Positions 24,830 to 39,176 of a DNA stretch of 64,000 nucleotides are shown here, in pieces. Both the position numbers and the translations under genes were made by a program. Where the stretch lies: positions 310,001 to 374,000 of the forward strand of contig NW_024104285.1 in assembly GCF_003945595.2 (NCBI RefSeq). The letters are read 5' to 3'. How positions within the stretch are numbered: the stretch's first letter is position 1; each line of letters begins with the position of its first letter. The notes under the pieces are model-generated. The model was not told where the DNA came from. It worked only from the letters and a program-made list of their open reading frames with translations, and did not search any database. This stretch comes from Pipra filicauda. Lineage: Eukaryota; Chordata; Aves; Passeriformes; Pipridae.

Positions 24830-25380
24830 ACCGTTGCCTAATGTCCTCTGTTTGGACAACTAACGGCAGGGAAATGAAGCCAGATTCATCCCACCCAACA
24901 TCAGGCATGTCAGGGAGCAGCGAGGTGCAGCTGGTCCATGAAGGGAGCTGAGCCTGGAGCAGAGCGCAGGAATAAGGCAGAGAACTTACCAACATGTAGC
25001 CAGGATGCAGAGCTGCAGGTCCAGGTCGGGATCAGGGCCAGAGGCAATGGTCAGGACTGTACACAATCCAGTGATTACCCAGAAAGTCCACAGCAGCAGG
25101 GTAGGGTGAGGGCAAACCGGGAAACCGAGCCAGCAGGTTGGGGGCAGGGGCAGGATGAGACCAGGCACAGACCTACCTTCTGCACAGCTCCTGTCAGCAA
25201 AGGGGCTGCCCTTGGACTCCACCAGCCAAATTCTGATTTTGCCAGCTAAACTCCAAGAAGGAGGATGCCCTCAGGTCCTGCCCAGTGCACTGAGGGGCAG
25301 AAACAAGAGAGCTCGATGCTCCTCCATCAGAAGAGATGTTCATGCAGAGTGTTCCTACACCTGATATCTGACACACCTTC
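24830..25380. other. Second GC-rich island of unknown origin
   Basis: About 550 bases are clearly richer in G and C than the flanks and full of CAGG/CCAGG and purine-rich words. Overlapping open frames lie on both strands (plus 24938-25249 and 25155-25364, minus 24780-24995, 24986-25222 and 25194-25376). Frames open in several registers usually mean few TA-containing stop codons rather than coding. Clustered near-repeats of ccaggt, cagggc and ggcagg suggest an inserted, internally repetitive element. I recognise no LTR, tail or protein domain. A lncRNA exon or an old retroelement fragment are both possible. Confidence 0.4.
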
Positions 25381-26013
25381 TGGAGCTCCTTCTCACTCTT
25401 GTGAGTTCATCAGCTTCTGTGCTGCCTCACATAAGTGCTGAAGTGGAATGAAAGAACCTGGGTCAAGCATTCCTTCCTAAGACTGTAACCTGTGAAGAGC
25501 AGGAGACTGAACCCAAACCACCAGAATCCCGTGGCTATCAGCAAAGCCATTGGAATCTGCTCCTTCCTTTCTGATAGGATCTGAGCTCCATAGCTTTGGA
25601 TTTCAGTTATATTTTATTCAGCTTTGGAAGGATTATAAATCCCAGTCATGCTGGGTAGATTCCTTAAGACATGTTCCCCATGACATTCAAAACTCTGGAT
25701 GAAGAGCCCCATATAGGCACTGAGTAGCATGTCTAAACTAGTATTTTTAAGATGTATTTTTATATTTACACATTTATCAGAGCTTCAGATATCTCCTTGT
25801 GGCATGCAACTAGAAGCCAGTAAGGTTGCCAAGTGCAGATAAATTTAGTTAGCATCACTGGTATAATTAGTCCAGAGACAGCCCTCTCAGAGGGATAAAA
25901 CAGTCACTTTTCCAAGATCTGCTCTTGATTTTTCCTTAAGCCCTTTATGACAACAGGCACATCTATTAGGCTTTCTATGACTACATTTCACCCTCTATTA
26001 AATAAATTAAGAC

Positions 26014-26038
26014 AAAAAAAAAAAAAAAGAGAGAGAGA
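26014..26038. repeat. A15 run followed by (GA)n
   Basis: Fifteen adenines run directly into five GA units. It could be a decayed tail of an unrecognised retroelement or a plain composite microsatellite. Nothing upstream supports a retroelement. Confidence 0.85.
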
Positions 26039-28730
26039 ACCACACCAGGTTTCTCAAAACACCACCTCAATGAAGAGTTTTGGGATCATAAGATACAGAG
26101 CATCAATAACTGATCCTGCCTGCAAACCACAGGGAGCCTGGAACAGCTGTAACTATTGGAACAGCTCTGCTCATTTCGCAGGATTTTTGCCTGAGAACAG
26201 AGTGCACTGTTGGTTTACTGATTATCTCACATATTCCAAGGGTATCTCTGCCACTGGATGCAGCTGAGTCATGAGTTATGAAATAGTGATTTGCATGACC
26301 ACAAATAAATACCTTGTAAACAGATCTAGCGGGGTGGAGTGTTATTGTGTCTGTGCTTGCATAACACTTTATTTTCAGCAAAGCTCTATGAGGTTGTATT
26401 AAACTGACATTGATTAAAAATTACAGAATTCAGTTATATTTAGAACTTAATTTAAAATCTTAAAAACACCCCGAGGCCAGCTGTAGGAAGACAAAGCATC
26501 ATTTTCTAATTAATTTTAATGGAAACACTTTCAAATTTTATTTTATTGAAGAGAAACTGAATTTGGAATATTTGCGCAGCCTTTTAGAATGAAAAATCAC
26601 TTTGTCAGATACAGTTAATCTGAAGTTTCCTACAGCATCATCTTTTTTTATACTATCCTCTCTCATAATACTGGTAACTCCCTGGCAATCCTTAGGTAAA
26701 ATACATTTTGCCAAGATTTTAGCTTAAAAAACATTTCAAATTCCGAGGAAAAAAAGATGTGAAATCAAAGATAAATATCAGATTTTTTTCTTTGCTTTAA
26801 AACAATTAGAGGAAACCCCAAATTTCTGTTAGAGAAACAGAGAAAATAGAATTTTTCTAACTCAGCCAATCTGCCCCACCAGTGAAAGGGACAAGAATGC
26901 TGAAAAGAAAAAAAAACAGATTAAAGAGCTACTTGAGAGGTGGTGGTCACTGAAGAGATAACCCAGTTAAATTAAAATGACTAATATCTGTTTTTAGATG
27001 CTACTTTCTTTTCAAGCCATTTTAATCTATTTGTTGTGATATTCTTTTTGTCCAGACTTTACAAAAAAGACCATGTTTTGAGATGTACCCAGCGCCCAGT
27101 CTGTGTGTCAGTGAACTTGTACACAGTATGTCAAACAATTGGGTAAAACATTTGCTTATTACCTACATCATTTATTTACTTACTTTGTTTTTGAAATTAG
27201 ATATCAAAATACTTAGATAATTTTAGAGATGAAAGGAATTTGCACAAGATTTAGGACTCACAGAGTTGAGGCCTTGGTGTATTTTTATGTTTTGTTTCCT
27301 ACTATCTGGGGTCAACTTTGATTACTTATCAAAGACGAGAGAAAGAAGAAGAGAACCTCATTCATGTTCCTCCAGCCTTGACTCTGTTGAAACAGCTATA
27401 GACTCTGCCTCAAGTTTTAATAATATTAGAACAAATCTAAATTACGCCCTGCAATTCATGGTCAAACCAGCAGTTTCAGCTCCTGAGTTAACTCAAGTGC
27501 AGTTTACAATAACCATAACTCTTCCAAAGTGTATCAGCTCAGCTGCATGAGCAAAAAGGAAGTAAATTTAGAGGGTAGTATATGGGCTCTCTCTCAACTG
27601 AGGGCTCTGGAAGGGGACTTTTATATTTAGGGTAACAATATTTCCCTTAACATCAGTGAGTCTGTTTGCTCATGTATTCCCCAAAGTGACTGTGGTTCAA
27701 CCTGAAGCAAAAAAAAATAATTAAGCAGACTCTTGCAGAATCATAATGAGTTTTTCTACAAGCAACTGACTGGCCCTTTAAAGTTTGTTTTTATCATGAA
27801 TGTCCATACAATTGCATGAATGATTTGCACCTTTAAAAACTACTCTCTTTCCATGCACAACAATTCTTCAGCTTTGCCCACGCTCATCCATCTGTGGATA
27901 GATACAATACTGTGTGGCTTATTTGATCAAGCATACAAAATTGAAAGTATAAAATAAAAGCAGTGTTGATATATTCACTCATGCCTCTCCTGTGATGGGC
28001 ATTTTGAAACAAAGGTTGAGAAAAAATTGTGATCTTTTTACTCATAATTTATTACACAAAGTACATTTAGGGCTATGCAAACCCCTTCCAGATCCCAGGA
28101 CACTGCTGCAGCTTGGCCTCTGCTACCCAAGCACTCAGGCTTTCAGGTTCAAAACAAAATATTTACACTTGTTAACATAATATATATGTGCAAAATGAGT
28201 GCCACATGTAAAAATAAGAAGGAAGTCAGGTAGTACCATCTTACTGGTTGTTTTTTTTACAGAAACATTATAAAATATTAATTTCAAATAATTTACCCAA
28301 AAGATTAGAAGATTGCAGGTTGAACTCCCAGGCACTTCAGAAATTTTTAAAGACCCATGTAGTAGCTCCAGTGATGCTAAAGCATATTTTTATAATTAGG
28401 TAACCAGCTTCTGCAAAAGTCATATACATGTACATCACCATTATTAAAGAGTTTTAAAAAATCTACATCTTTTATCCAACTAATTGACTGATACACTCAC
28501 TGTATCAACAGTACACAGCCTATTTTCCTTATTAGTACTCCAACATTATTTTTCAAGATTTCAGACCTACATGCTTTATTACAGCAAATTAAAACATTTA
28601 AGCTATCTAAACCCCCCCAAAAATACAATACCTTATATATAATTTATTGCTTTCACATCCTCAGGGACAATGGATGTTTTCCAAAACCCAGTTTTGAGAA
28701 GAAAATATTTATAACATATATATCTATGTC

Positions 28731-28745
28731 TATATATATATATAG
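28731..28745. repeat. (TA)n microsatellite
   Basis: Seven TA units sit in a wider AT-alternating patch (about 28700-28760) that also contains catatatatc and gcatatgtg. It is an easily melted sequence. I see no other function. Confidence 0.8.
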
Positions 28746-31700
28746 CATATGTGTATAGACTTAAGTCTCATTTCAAATAATAAGGTTGACATGGAGTATC
28801 GTTGGTGTTTGTTTCCTTCATTTCTAATTATATTTTCTCATCCTGAAGTTAAACAAACTTTCTGCAACCTATTTTGGTAGGATCTCCTCAAGGTTCCAGT
28901 TTGACATTGCCTTTCAGATCAAAAGGGAACAATTCAATCAAGTTCAAATATATTTCAGAAACAGAACGTCAGCAATGTAAGTTAGAGGCATGACTGTAAT
29001 GAGCTGAAGGATAATCACTGCTCACTAGTTCACACTGGAAACATTTATCATGAAACTTTCTCTTAAATGAAACCTTGCAATCCAACAGCAATATCTGTCA
29101 GCTGAGGAGAGACATGACAGAATTGTTCAATAAAAGTCTTGTTCATTAGAACTTGGATTTTTTTTTCCTTTTTAAAGCAAGGATGTCTTATGATTAAAAT
29201 ATCATTATAAATGAGATGGTAGCCTGTCATGTGGAAAATTGAGATTCTCTGGTTCTAGTGAACTGCCTCCCAGCCTGAGGGTTTTTAGCTAACTTAAGTG
29301 ACAGGCCTCCTTGTCTCACTAATTTACACATTTAATTTTTCATTATCTGTTTTCATGTAGACTTTTTATTGTTTAATGTGCTTCAAGAAACAAAATATGC
29401 TGGTTGTCTTCTTGCTTTTATTAATATGCAGTCATATGTATCTATGGTCATATACAGAGTTCTATATACTGAGAATTTTTTTGAAAGAAGACATTAAAAT
29501 CCATAGACATAACCCCCACTAAAAGAAGAGTTTATTTTTCTTGAATGACTAAAATGTAAAGGAGCTGCACAAGCATTAGATTTTTATTTTTGGAGGGTCT
29601 CTTGTTCTTGAATGTAAAGTTTTGACAGCCATACTGAACAGTTCCATTAGTGCACCATTTTTTCAGTTCTTTCATGATTTTAACATAGATTAGATTGACA
29701 GTAACCACATTTTTCCTTCAGGGCAAAAATATATGTTTTCCTATTAGATTTTGAAGGGATTAACATCAATGGTTGACCTCAATTTTTGCAGACTATTCTA
29801 CTAACAGCACTCCTATTATATTTGCCAATCAGGTAAAGGACTTCTGTCAGACCCAAGTGCTTTACCTCCATCAGCTATGATCAAAGGGGGTCAGAACCTC
29901 CAATTTTAGAGGATATTTTTTCCTTCTTCCTCTCCCAGGAAGATATCAAAAGACCATGTTTTAGTGACTGATAGTCACAGGACGAATTCATACTCCAAGT
30001 ATGAGACCAAAAGGAGTTTCTTAGAGCAGGAGAGAAGGCAGAGCAGCAGCAACAGCCACGTCTGGGATATTCACGTACCAGGAAAGATAAAATTTCCTGA
30101 GTGTTTGTATCTTTTCCTAATTTCCCACGTCATAATTGTTCACTGGCACAATGAGTCATGGAGTCTAAGCTGTGTGTCAGCAGGCAGATCTAAATCTCAC
30201 TGAAGCCAAAGAGAATGTTACCTATTAATGCCAGGGTAAATCAGGCCCTTTTGTCTTCTCCTTTCCCAGACTTTACTAGGATGACAAATTCAGTGCATGT
30301 ATGAGGATATCTAACTTTGTTTCAGGGAAATATAGTTGCATGAAGGTAGTATTTCTCCATTTAGGGAACAGAGAAAATTGGGAAATAAAAGAAGAGAGTG
30401 GGAATTAGATCCCCTAGAGATTTGAATAAGTTCTTTCCTGATGCAAGGACATTGTTCTTAGTTACTGGAAAGCTTCATTTCAGTCACGTAATGAGGAATA
30501 TCTCAAACCTGCCTATATTTAGCAAAATATTTAACTAATAAATAGGTAGGCATTAAAGACAATGAAGTAAACAATGCTATGAAAAAATTCTTCTGAAGAA
30601 ATGGAAATAGTCATCACAACTCACAAGACTGAGGAATCCACGTTTCACAGAGGTGTTTGCAAACGATCCATAATTTAAAATGGTGAGAAAAAAAAAAGTT
30701 GAATCCTGTTTGTATATTACTTAAGAGGATAAATTAATGGGATAAATTATTCATTCTGAAATATTCACTGTGCTTTACTAATTATGACAGCAAACACAAT
30801 GCAGGAATTTGGTAACTTTCACATACAAATGCAAAGACATGCCTGGAGATGCACTGCAGGCCAAAGGGAATGGAAGAGAGATAATTAAAGATGCTTTAAT
30901 AGGTTTTCAAAGTTGCTAAGATACCGTCAGGTAGCGTAGCACATCTTGGACAGCCACAAACATCCAAGACTATGTTCTAAATATTCATTTCCTGTAGCTT
31001 TGCTTTCATTTTGCCTTTCCTTTCTTTTGCATTTCCTCCACTGCTTCTTTTTCAAACTTTCCTGTTAATTGCAAACGTCTTTAGATAAAACATCACTGTC
31101 TGACAGGAAGAAATATTTGTGTTCGGGGTTCACTATATCCACACAGCAGTGAACAAGTCTTTAAAGCTTTTCTGAATAATAAAAAGCACCACAAATATAA
31201 AGATGAAGTTATCTGCAAAAGCATGACTTGTAGCAGAGCAGGCAGCTGAGGAGATATATGTTTACTGCTTCTGATACAGTCAGGAAAGTAACAGGAGATA
31301 GAGTTTTCTTTGACTGTCACACATGGATTTTTCTAGTAGCATTACACCTTCCTGTGTAATTGAAAAAGAACATTGAGGGCATTTACATTAGACACAAATG
31401 TGAAGATGGAGTAATGTGAAAGAAAATAGCTTTACAGATGTGACATAAAAATAATAATCTCAAATAAATGGTTCTGATCTCACTACCTGCCTGAAGCTTA
31501 TACAACAGAGCAGTATGAGTAAGTGTGCATCTGCTAATATAATAATATCATATATAAATATATACATTAATAATGGGTATTGAATAATTTAGGTGTCAGT
31601 TTAATCCTTGTAATAATCGTATTCAGACACACATACACAAAGGCTTCACCATTTTTAACTAACACTAACAGTGATTAAAGATCTTAGAGCAAACATTCCT

Positions 31701-32866
31701 CAAATTAAAATTAAAAGCTAAATTAACTATAAGTACCGAACAAAAATCACTTCAGTTCTGATTGCCTTGACACAAAGCTGGATGGAAAAATTCTCTTCAG
31801 CCTTGCTTTTGGTGTCCATTTTTGCCACGTAGGTTTTTGTACAGATGCATTCCAACCCAGACTTAGCAATGTTCTTTGAAAACAGAACGGCAAATGCTTA
31901 CTGAACTTTTCTTTTAAAACTTAACACCTAAGATCAAAGACTAATTCAATTAATTTTAATCTCTAAAGTTATTAGATCTGGGGGCTTTATTATTAACATT
32001 TTTTAGGCTTTTAATCCTTTATACAATGACTTACGCAGGCACATAATATCCCAAATGATAATAACCACACTGCGAATTCTAATAAATTTTTATCTGGCAC
32101 AAATCATATATAAAGCTGTCAGTTGAGCTCCTTCTCTGTAGAAAAGAAACAGAAAATCCTGCACATGATGGAAACAAGGGGTGATAAAGACTACAGATAC
32201 CAGTGCACTATTTGCAACTAATCATTTATTCAGAGATCAGAAATTGTTTCCAGGCAGACACTGGGGCAGTTCTTGGCACTTAACATGATCCTCTTTCAAG
32301 CAACTTGGTGTTAAAAAGGGATATAAAGCATCCCAAGGACTGTGACATGCAGAAATAGCTTTCAGCTGCCTTTTCTCTCTGCGTTGTCTGCAGTCATGAG
32401 AGGCAAGCCCTGACCCCACTGAAGTCAACACCATTTCTGTCATTGCTGGTAGCAGGACTGAGTTTTATCACTGTTTTTATTAATAATTTATTCTTTAAAA
32501 TGACTTTATGTGTATTTTGGAAGTGGCTTTGCTTTTTCCATTGAAGTGAAAAATTGATGCAAACCCAAAACACATTTGGAGGATGTTACCAGCTCTGATA
32601 TTAGGATAAAACTAGTTGAGAAAAATATTAGATTGTGTTTATGTTGATTCTCTACTTTTGCTGCTTCCCTAAGCTCCAGTTCCATTTCAACTATTTAAAT
32701 ACTATTTACACTGTTACACACTTGCACTTCTTATTTCCTGATCAAAATTCTCTATTAAGATACTATGGTACTCACAAACTCTAGATTTGATGTAATGACA
32801 CACTTAAGTTTAGAGAATATAAACTCAAGAATTTTAAGTCACTTGCTTCAGCAACCTGAGGCTGTT

Positions 32867-32966
32867 AAAAAAAAAACAAACCACAAAACAACAAACAAAC
32901 AAAAAACAAAAACAAACCAACCAACCAAAACAAACAGAAACCAACCAACCAACCAAACGAAACAAC
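32867..32966. repeat. A/C-rich simple tract with (CCAA)n and (CAAA)n
   Basis: The tract starts as A10, passes through CAAA and ACAAA units and ends in several perfect CCAA units around 32915-32956. It is an imperfect compound microsatellite of the kind common in avian introns and intergenic DNA. The 76-codon open frame across it translates to Lys/Asn/Thr/Gln/Pro repeats and is an artefact of the repeat. Confidence 0.9.
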
Positions 32967-35636
32967 ATCCAAACGGATATATTTCATATCCTTAGAAATA
33001 TGTGGGTAAGGATGTAGGGAGTCTCAGCCATACCAAATGACATCTAAGTGTAAGCTCAAGTTTAACAACCATTTCTCTATCATAAAGGAATTGCTTAAGA
33101 AGAATTTCAACAGCTCATATAAGCTGAAAAGTGTAAGTTCTTTTGAAAACACAAGAGATTACACCAAATTCCTCTAAGTTTGCACATGCTCTTAAATTTC
33201 TACAAACCCAGTAAGCAAGAATTGAATCTTACCAGTTTCTCAGAGGTGTCTTTTCATTAAATATGGAGTACAGCTATGAATTGCTTCCTTACATACTTCT
33301 GACATGCATCCACCACCAAACTGGAGTGTGATACTGAGATATTATTCCTACTTCAAAGCTCTTAGAAAGTTAAATCTTAACATCCACAGCTTGAGTTGTT
33401 AAAACATCACAGTCTGTAAACTTATTTGGGACAGATTGTTAATTCTTTTTTAATTATGGAAGTATTATAGCACAGACAAAATTAGATGAGTTTTATTTTG
33501 AATGTTAAATATTGTTAATGGTGGTGAATAGAGCAAAGGATTATTGATTAACTGTCAAGTGTACTTGGTAAATGGTCCATGTGTTTAATCAATGAGTTAG
33601 TACCCTGAGGAGACTGATCCTTAAAGTACTTAGCCAAGTTTAGAGATTGATAGGCTTCTGTTTTATTTCCAACTTACTAAGCATCTGCTGTGTGTACTGC
33701 AAAGTATCTTTGTCATTGGCCTGAAAATAAAACATGTTTTTGTGGATATATTATGTACTTATAGCTGGCAACAACCATTTCACACTTGCAAATTAAACCA
33801 ATCCCTGTCAAGTGACTGAGAGTCACGTTGATTTCAGTAAATCCAGAGAGATCTGGTAAACTGTCAGGACGAGTTTGGTTAAATGTTAACAGAGTTCAAA
33901 AGGAGAACAGAGAACATCAGTTCTAGTGAATTCCAAAAAGTAATTTGTGTCAAGTTCACTTGAAGGGAAAAAGAGTAACAGAAAAGGTATTAAAACCCTA
34001 GAGAACCATGTTCAAACCTTCTCTTACAGTTTTTGGCCTTTGTGTGCTTTGGCATTGAAATAATTGTATGCAAAGCTCTTTAAAGATCAATCACTGCCTA
34101 CTTGTTAATTATATTTAATACAATAGGAAAATCATTCTACTCCATGGGTTCATACAGCAATTATTTTGGAAGAGCCCAAGAACTAAAAGGCTAACTTACT
34201 ACTGGATGACAAATTAACAGAGACTGATTTTTCTTGTTTACTTCTATGGAAATATATGATCGAGAATACAGACAGAAAGAAAGCATAAAGCTCTTTGAAA
34301 AACAGCTGTAATTAATACAGAAGCTGACACCAAAGGCTGCCTTTTGCACCCTCAGAAATGACCTGGTGTTTCCAGCCAGCAGTCAGGATGGTTTATAACC
34401 AGCTTCTGACATTCGGAATACTGATATGGAAAAAAGACAATGTCTTCAAGAGTGGCCACTGTGCTGAGCCAGCAGGAGCAATATTGTACATCAGTGATAG
34501 TGTGGAAAATTCAGTAAGAACACCTGGGCCGTGCTTGGCCAAAATTTCCATACAAAATCAGTTTAAAGTTCATTAGAACTGTATTGTACAGTCCTTGAAC
34601 TCAAACAAGGTCAGTGTGAATTTCTCTAGAGGAGTCCCCAGGATACCTCTGGAAGTACCTCAGTCTATTCAGACTCTGTTGGATTCCACACGTGTTTCTG
34701 TCAGTTTGAAAGTTGAATATATATGAATGTAAAACATTATTTTTGCTGAAGTCTTACATAAACATTACTTCTGGATTTGTTCTTGAGGACTACTCCACTC
34801 AAAGCATTTAATGCAACACAGTACACCACTTGTAAGACAACAAATGTTTCCTTTTTTAATTTTTCCCATAACTCCATCTCCTGCTATTGCCGTTATTAAG
34901 TGAAAAGAGAGGAAAAAACCCTTCAACATTTAATGAATCTGGTTTGTTTGAAAAATTTGATCCCTATTCTTGTGACACTCTTTAAAATCCTACCATCAGA
35001 GCATATTTATTTAAAACCATCCAGATATGTTGAAGCTACTGCAACAACCATGGCAGTTTGCAGTAAGTAAATAAGATACTGTAAGAATGCCCTTAGAAAG
35101 GTACTGAACTCCCATTTTTAACCATTTCCCTTCAATAAAGGTGTTTTTTTTCCCCTCATCCATCATCTCCACACAGGAAACTTGGACAGAAAAGACTTTG
35201 TCAGATTGGGAACTGAGTGGGCCTTATCAAGCACCAAATCATTGCCAAATTGTTCCAACCCAGCTGTGCATTGTTCCACTTCGTGCTTCTCCTTCATACT
35301 CACATCCATCTTGTCAGAGCCCCTCCATCAGAAAATAAAAATATTCTAGACTTTTTCCAGAGTAAAATAATCTTTAAAAGGAAAGGAAAAGAGATTAATT
35401 TGAGCACAAAACCAGGAGAAATATACAACCTGACCTCTTCCTTACCTCTAAGCAAACACAACCAACGACCTTAGTTTTGCAAAACCATTTTTTCCAGTTC
35501 CATGTAGAGGTGATATCACTGCAGCAATCATCATATTAAGGTGTAAGTTATTATTTAACTAAACCTTCCAGCAACTAATGGCTTTTTCAGAACTAAACAT
35601 GCTATTTTATTAAAATTTCCCTATAAATTTGAATAC

Positions 35637-35655
35637 AAAAAAAAAAAAAAAAAAA
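35637..35655. repeat. A19 homopolymer run
   Basis: Nineteen adenines precede two GGAA units. There is no polyadenylation signal in the 30 bases upstream and no recognisable retrocopied sequence beyond that, so I call it a simple repeat rather than the tail of a processed pseudogene. Confidence 0.85.
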
Positions 35656-36232
35656 GGAAGGAAGTTATCATATTTGCTGCAAACATCAGAAAAAGCAGAT
35701 GTTTCTCATAATCCAAATAATAATACAAGACACATAGCATTGTGACATTTCAGAAATTAAATTTTTCCTCCCTATGTGCAAATTTACAAGCTGAACAACT
35801 ACAGCTCTTGGAAGGCTGAAGATTATCTGCTTATAGTGAAGTTCTCCATCTCACAGTCCCACATTTGGCAAACCCTCAGCTCTGTCACAGGGGGCTTCCC
35901 CACAGGGAGTCCCACAACTTGACTCCTCATCTGTTTCTCTATTTCATTAGTTAATATTTGGGAAATATTCCACTGCACAGATGTACTAAAACTTCACTGG
36001 GCAGGAGTGTCAGCTGCAATAACAGAACTGCCATTTGCTACCTTGAGTTTCTCAGGGTTTCCCAGTATCTCATACAAGTTGGTGCCATTGTGCACAACGT
36101 ATTAAAAGACGAGGTAAATGTAAACTTGCCTGACTTCAATAGCTCAGGGAGACCCACAAAGAAGATACAGAAATACATACAAAAAAGCCTTCCCAAGCTA
36201 TTATATAACTGAAAGTAGAAATCCAAAGGCTT

Positions 36233-36250
36233 TGTTTCTTTCTTTCTTTT
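36233..36250. repeat. (TTTC)n microsatellite
   Basis: Four TTTC units followed by a T run. It is short and unremarkable. Confidence 0.8.
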
Positions 36251-39128
36251 TGGACTAAGTATGGATTGACAACCAAGAATCACAAACCACTGGTTTCACT
36301 CTCTTTTCCTGTGCAATAATGCTCAAGCAGAATCTCTTCACAAACCCAGCACTGCCTAGCATGACTTTGCCTATTTTCAAAGGCATGTTACATAAATCAC
36401 AAGTTTTCTTCACTTTTCAACACCAGCTTTGTGCCTACCCCACACAGCTGTGAACTGAACCTTTGCACACAGCAGGAAATTTCTGACCACTACAAGCAGT
36501 TTCACATCTATTTGATATGTGCATTGCTTTACTAAGCACAAACAACCACCAAAAAAGCCAGGGAAAGGTCTCCATAACTATTAGACTCTCAGTTTCCACA
36601 TTACTTCATGCAAATCATTCTGAGGGCTCTTTAGTGCATTTACATAATGCATACCCTGCCTTCTTTTTCCTTTTTAAATGCATTATTTTTATATTCTGTT
36701 TGCACAGAGCTCAAGTGATATACTGATAACAGGGAGCCTGCAATGCCTCCAGCATGCATTTGTGGAGCTTACAAGTACAAAAAATTCCTTGTTCCCCTGG
36801 TTACTCTCTCTAGATCTGCATTCTAAGACAAGAAGAAAGAGTGACAGCTTCCTGGCTGTCACCAGTGAACCCAGCTATTAAGGGAAGATTTTGAAAATAG
36901 ATATTGTTTAACATTTTAATTTCTCCTCTGAAAACAAGTAGGTAAGAAGAGAACGGCCGTCAGTAAACAGGCAGTCTGAAAGAATTAAAGTCTCTGGAAG
37001 AGACATTAAGAACCTGGGATGTTACATGGCTGACAAAGCAACTGGGGAAAGATAATGTTTGTAAAATCATTTGCTTAAAGATACTTGGAGAAGTGAGTGG
37101 AACACAACAAACTGAGATTTTAAACTTAGGCTTTGACTGTTTTTGAGATTTTGACAGTGAGCAGATGCATTGACCTAATACTTCCTGGCAGTCAGAGTTT
37201 GGGATATGAAATTCCAGTTTTCACCTAGCAGGAAACATTTGCACATAAAATGAACAGCATGACAGAGCTTGCTCTGAATTTCAAGGAAGGGCTGAGCTAT
37301 CTGTAGGAGACAGCATAAATCCAAAGTTTGGTGTATCTCAAGCAATCCTTGCAGGGAACACATTCAGCTTTCCTGATAAAGCAGCTGCCTGCTCTCAGGC
37401 AGGTCACATGCCAGAGAAATGCAAAGATTGAAGGTCTGATCCAAAGGTAATGAAGCCACTCATTACAGAGATTCCTGCACAGGACTTTCCCCATGATATT
37501 TTTGCTGTGTTTCCCATACCTGCAGTTCTACCTACTCACCCCTCCAGATCAGTAATGTGGACATAGAGCTAAAGAACATTCAGGAACATTAAACATGTTT
37601 CTGGCACACTGCACCAAGCATTATGCTACATCACTCACTATATCTCAGATCACATTACATCATGTCAAACATCCTGAAATTGAAATAATAGTACATGACA
37701 CAAGACATTTGTTACATAATGTGATGTGACTGTTAAAATTTCACCAAAAATATTTTCCTGGTCCGGAGACCACTATCAAATCAGACTGTAGTTAATAAAC
37801 CCAAATTGAATTTGGCACAGAGAGCATGAAAGTAAAACGAGAACAATTTTGTGCATGCATTATATACATAATCCTCTACTTAATATAATCATGTTGAGGT
37901 GGAGATGAGGATTTTCTTGTTTGAAACTGGCAGGCTTGTGCAGCTAAAAAAGTGGGGGTTTATTTGCGTATAGATGCAATAACAGAAATCTACAGTGGAT
38001 AAAAAAATGTTTTCATGCACAGCACTGAAAATAAAATTTGTCATCATTTTTAATCATCAGGTGGCCTGAAAAGAAAACATTGCAGATAAAGCAAGTCTAA
38101 GAAGACTTTAATAATATTTTTTAGAAAATTCATATAGTATCACTTGTCATTTGTGATGCTTCCCAGCTGTTTTCTGGTGCAATTCCCATATCCTGTCCTG
38201 CTACAAGCAAATGTATTACATCCAAACACAAATTCCAGTACAAATTTTAATGAGTGATGCAAAATTCTAAACAGCAAGCCCAGACAACTGATATTACTGG
38301 CATGGCATACAGCTGAGTTCAGCTAGATATTAAGAGAGAGTATTTTTGTGAAAATGCCCAAATATTCATAAGAAATAAAATCAAATAGCAGAGAGTGTTA
38401 TGTTAAATAATTTTTTTCTATTTATGCCACCAATAAAGTCCAGAAATCACAGATAAGCCCAAACACCAATAAGAGTGAACATTTTGAGACGATGAATTTT
38501 TTTCTCTTCCAACCATTTAAGACTAGTTCTGTCCTCAAAAAATACCCTTAGTTCTATTAACTCTACTGCCTGAAAACATTTGGAAAAATGATGCCATACT
38601 TTCAACCCTGAATGTTTTCTGGGTTGAAATATCAAATATGTGGTGACTGAATAATCAAGGTAAAAATCAAGTTGAATTCAGACAAGCTGATGCAGACAAC
38701 AACATCTTTGAGACAGTGACAGTGATGCAAAATGCCTGTGCCAGAAGAGGGCATCATCCAAGAGTACAAATGGAATAATCATGTTCTAAACTAAAAGTTA
38801 CTCAATCTGCCATGATTTCTCCTTAGGAGAGGCTCCTCCTTAATTAACAAAAATTACATGCAATTTCTCTCTTAAAACATTGTCAGAATGAACTATCTGT
38901 TCCAATAAATTTGTCAAAAGATTGCCATAAGCAAGTGATAGTGGTAAAAAGTAGTGACATTTTGAAGGCTCAGTATGGTCTGCTATTTTTAAAGGGGCAT
39001 TCTTTTTACATGCTGCACTGGCATATGTTAGAGAATGCATGATTGCTACCTTGAGCTAGCATCAAATAATTAAAAAAAAAAATCCACCTTATGACATTAT
39101 ATTTTATAAATTAAGTAACTCCAGATTA

Positions 39129-39176
39129 TAAAGTTTCATTTTTAATGTATTGTAAAGTTTCCTTTTTAACGCATTA
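39129..39176. repeat. 24-bp tandem duplication, two copies
   Basis: Unit one (39129-39152) begins taaagtttcatttttaatg and unit two (39153-39176) begins taaagtttcctttttaacg. They differ at about four positions. The divergence shows an old local duplication. Each copy holds a TTTTTAA core. Confidence 0.85.

Noticed and set aside
24938..25249. 103-codon frame in the GC-rich island as a coding exon
   Set aside because: Several registers on both strands are open at once, no protein family is recognisable, and the cause is scarcity of TA-containing stops.
32765..32995. 76-codon frame rich in Lys, Asn, Thr, Gln and Pro
   Set aside because: It is the translation of the CAAA/CCAA simple tract, not a gene.
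35560..35660. A19 run as the tail of a processed pseudogene
   Set aside because: No AATAAA-type signal sits at the right distance and no recognisable coding or UTR sequence lies upstream.
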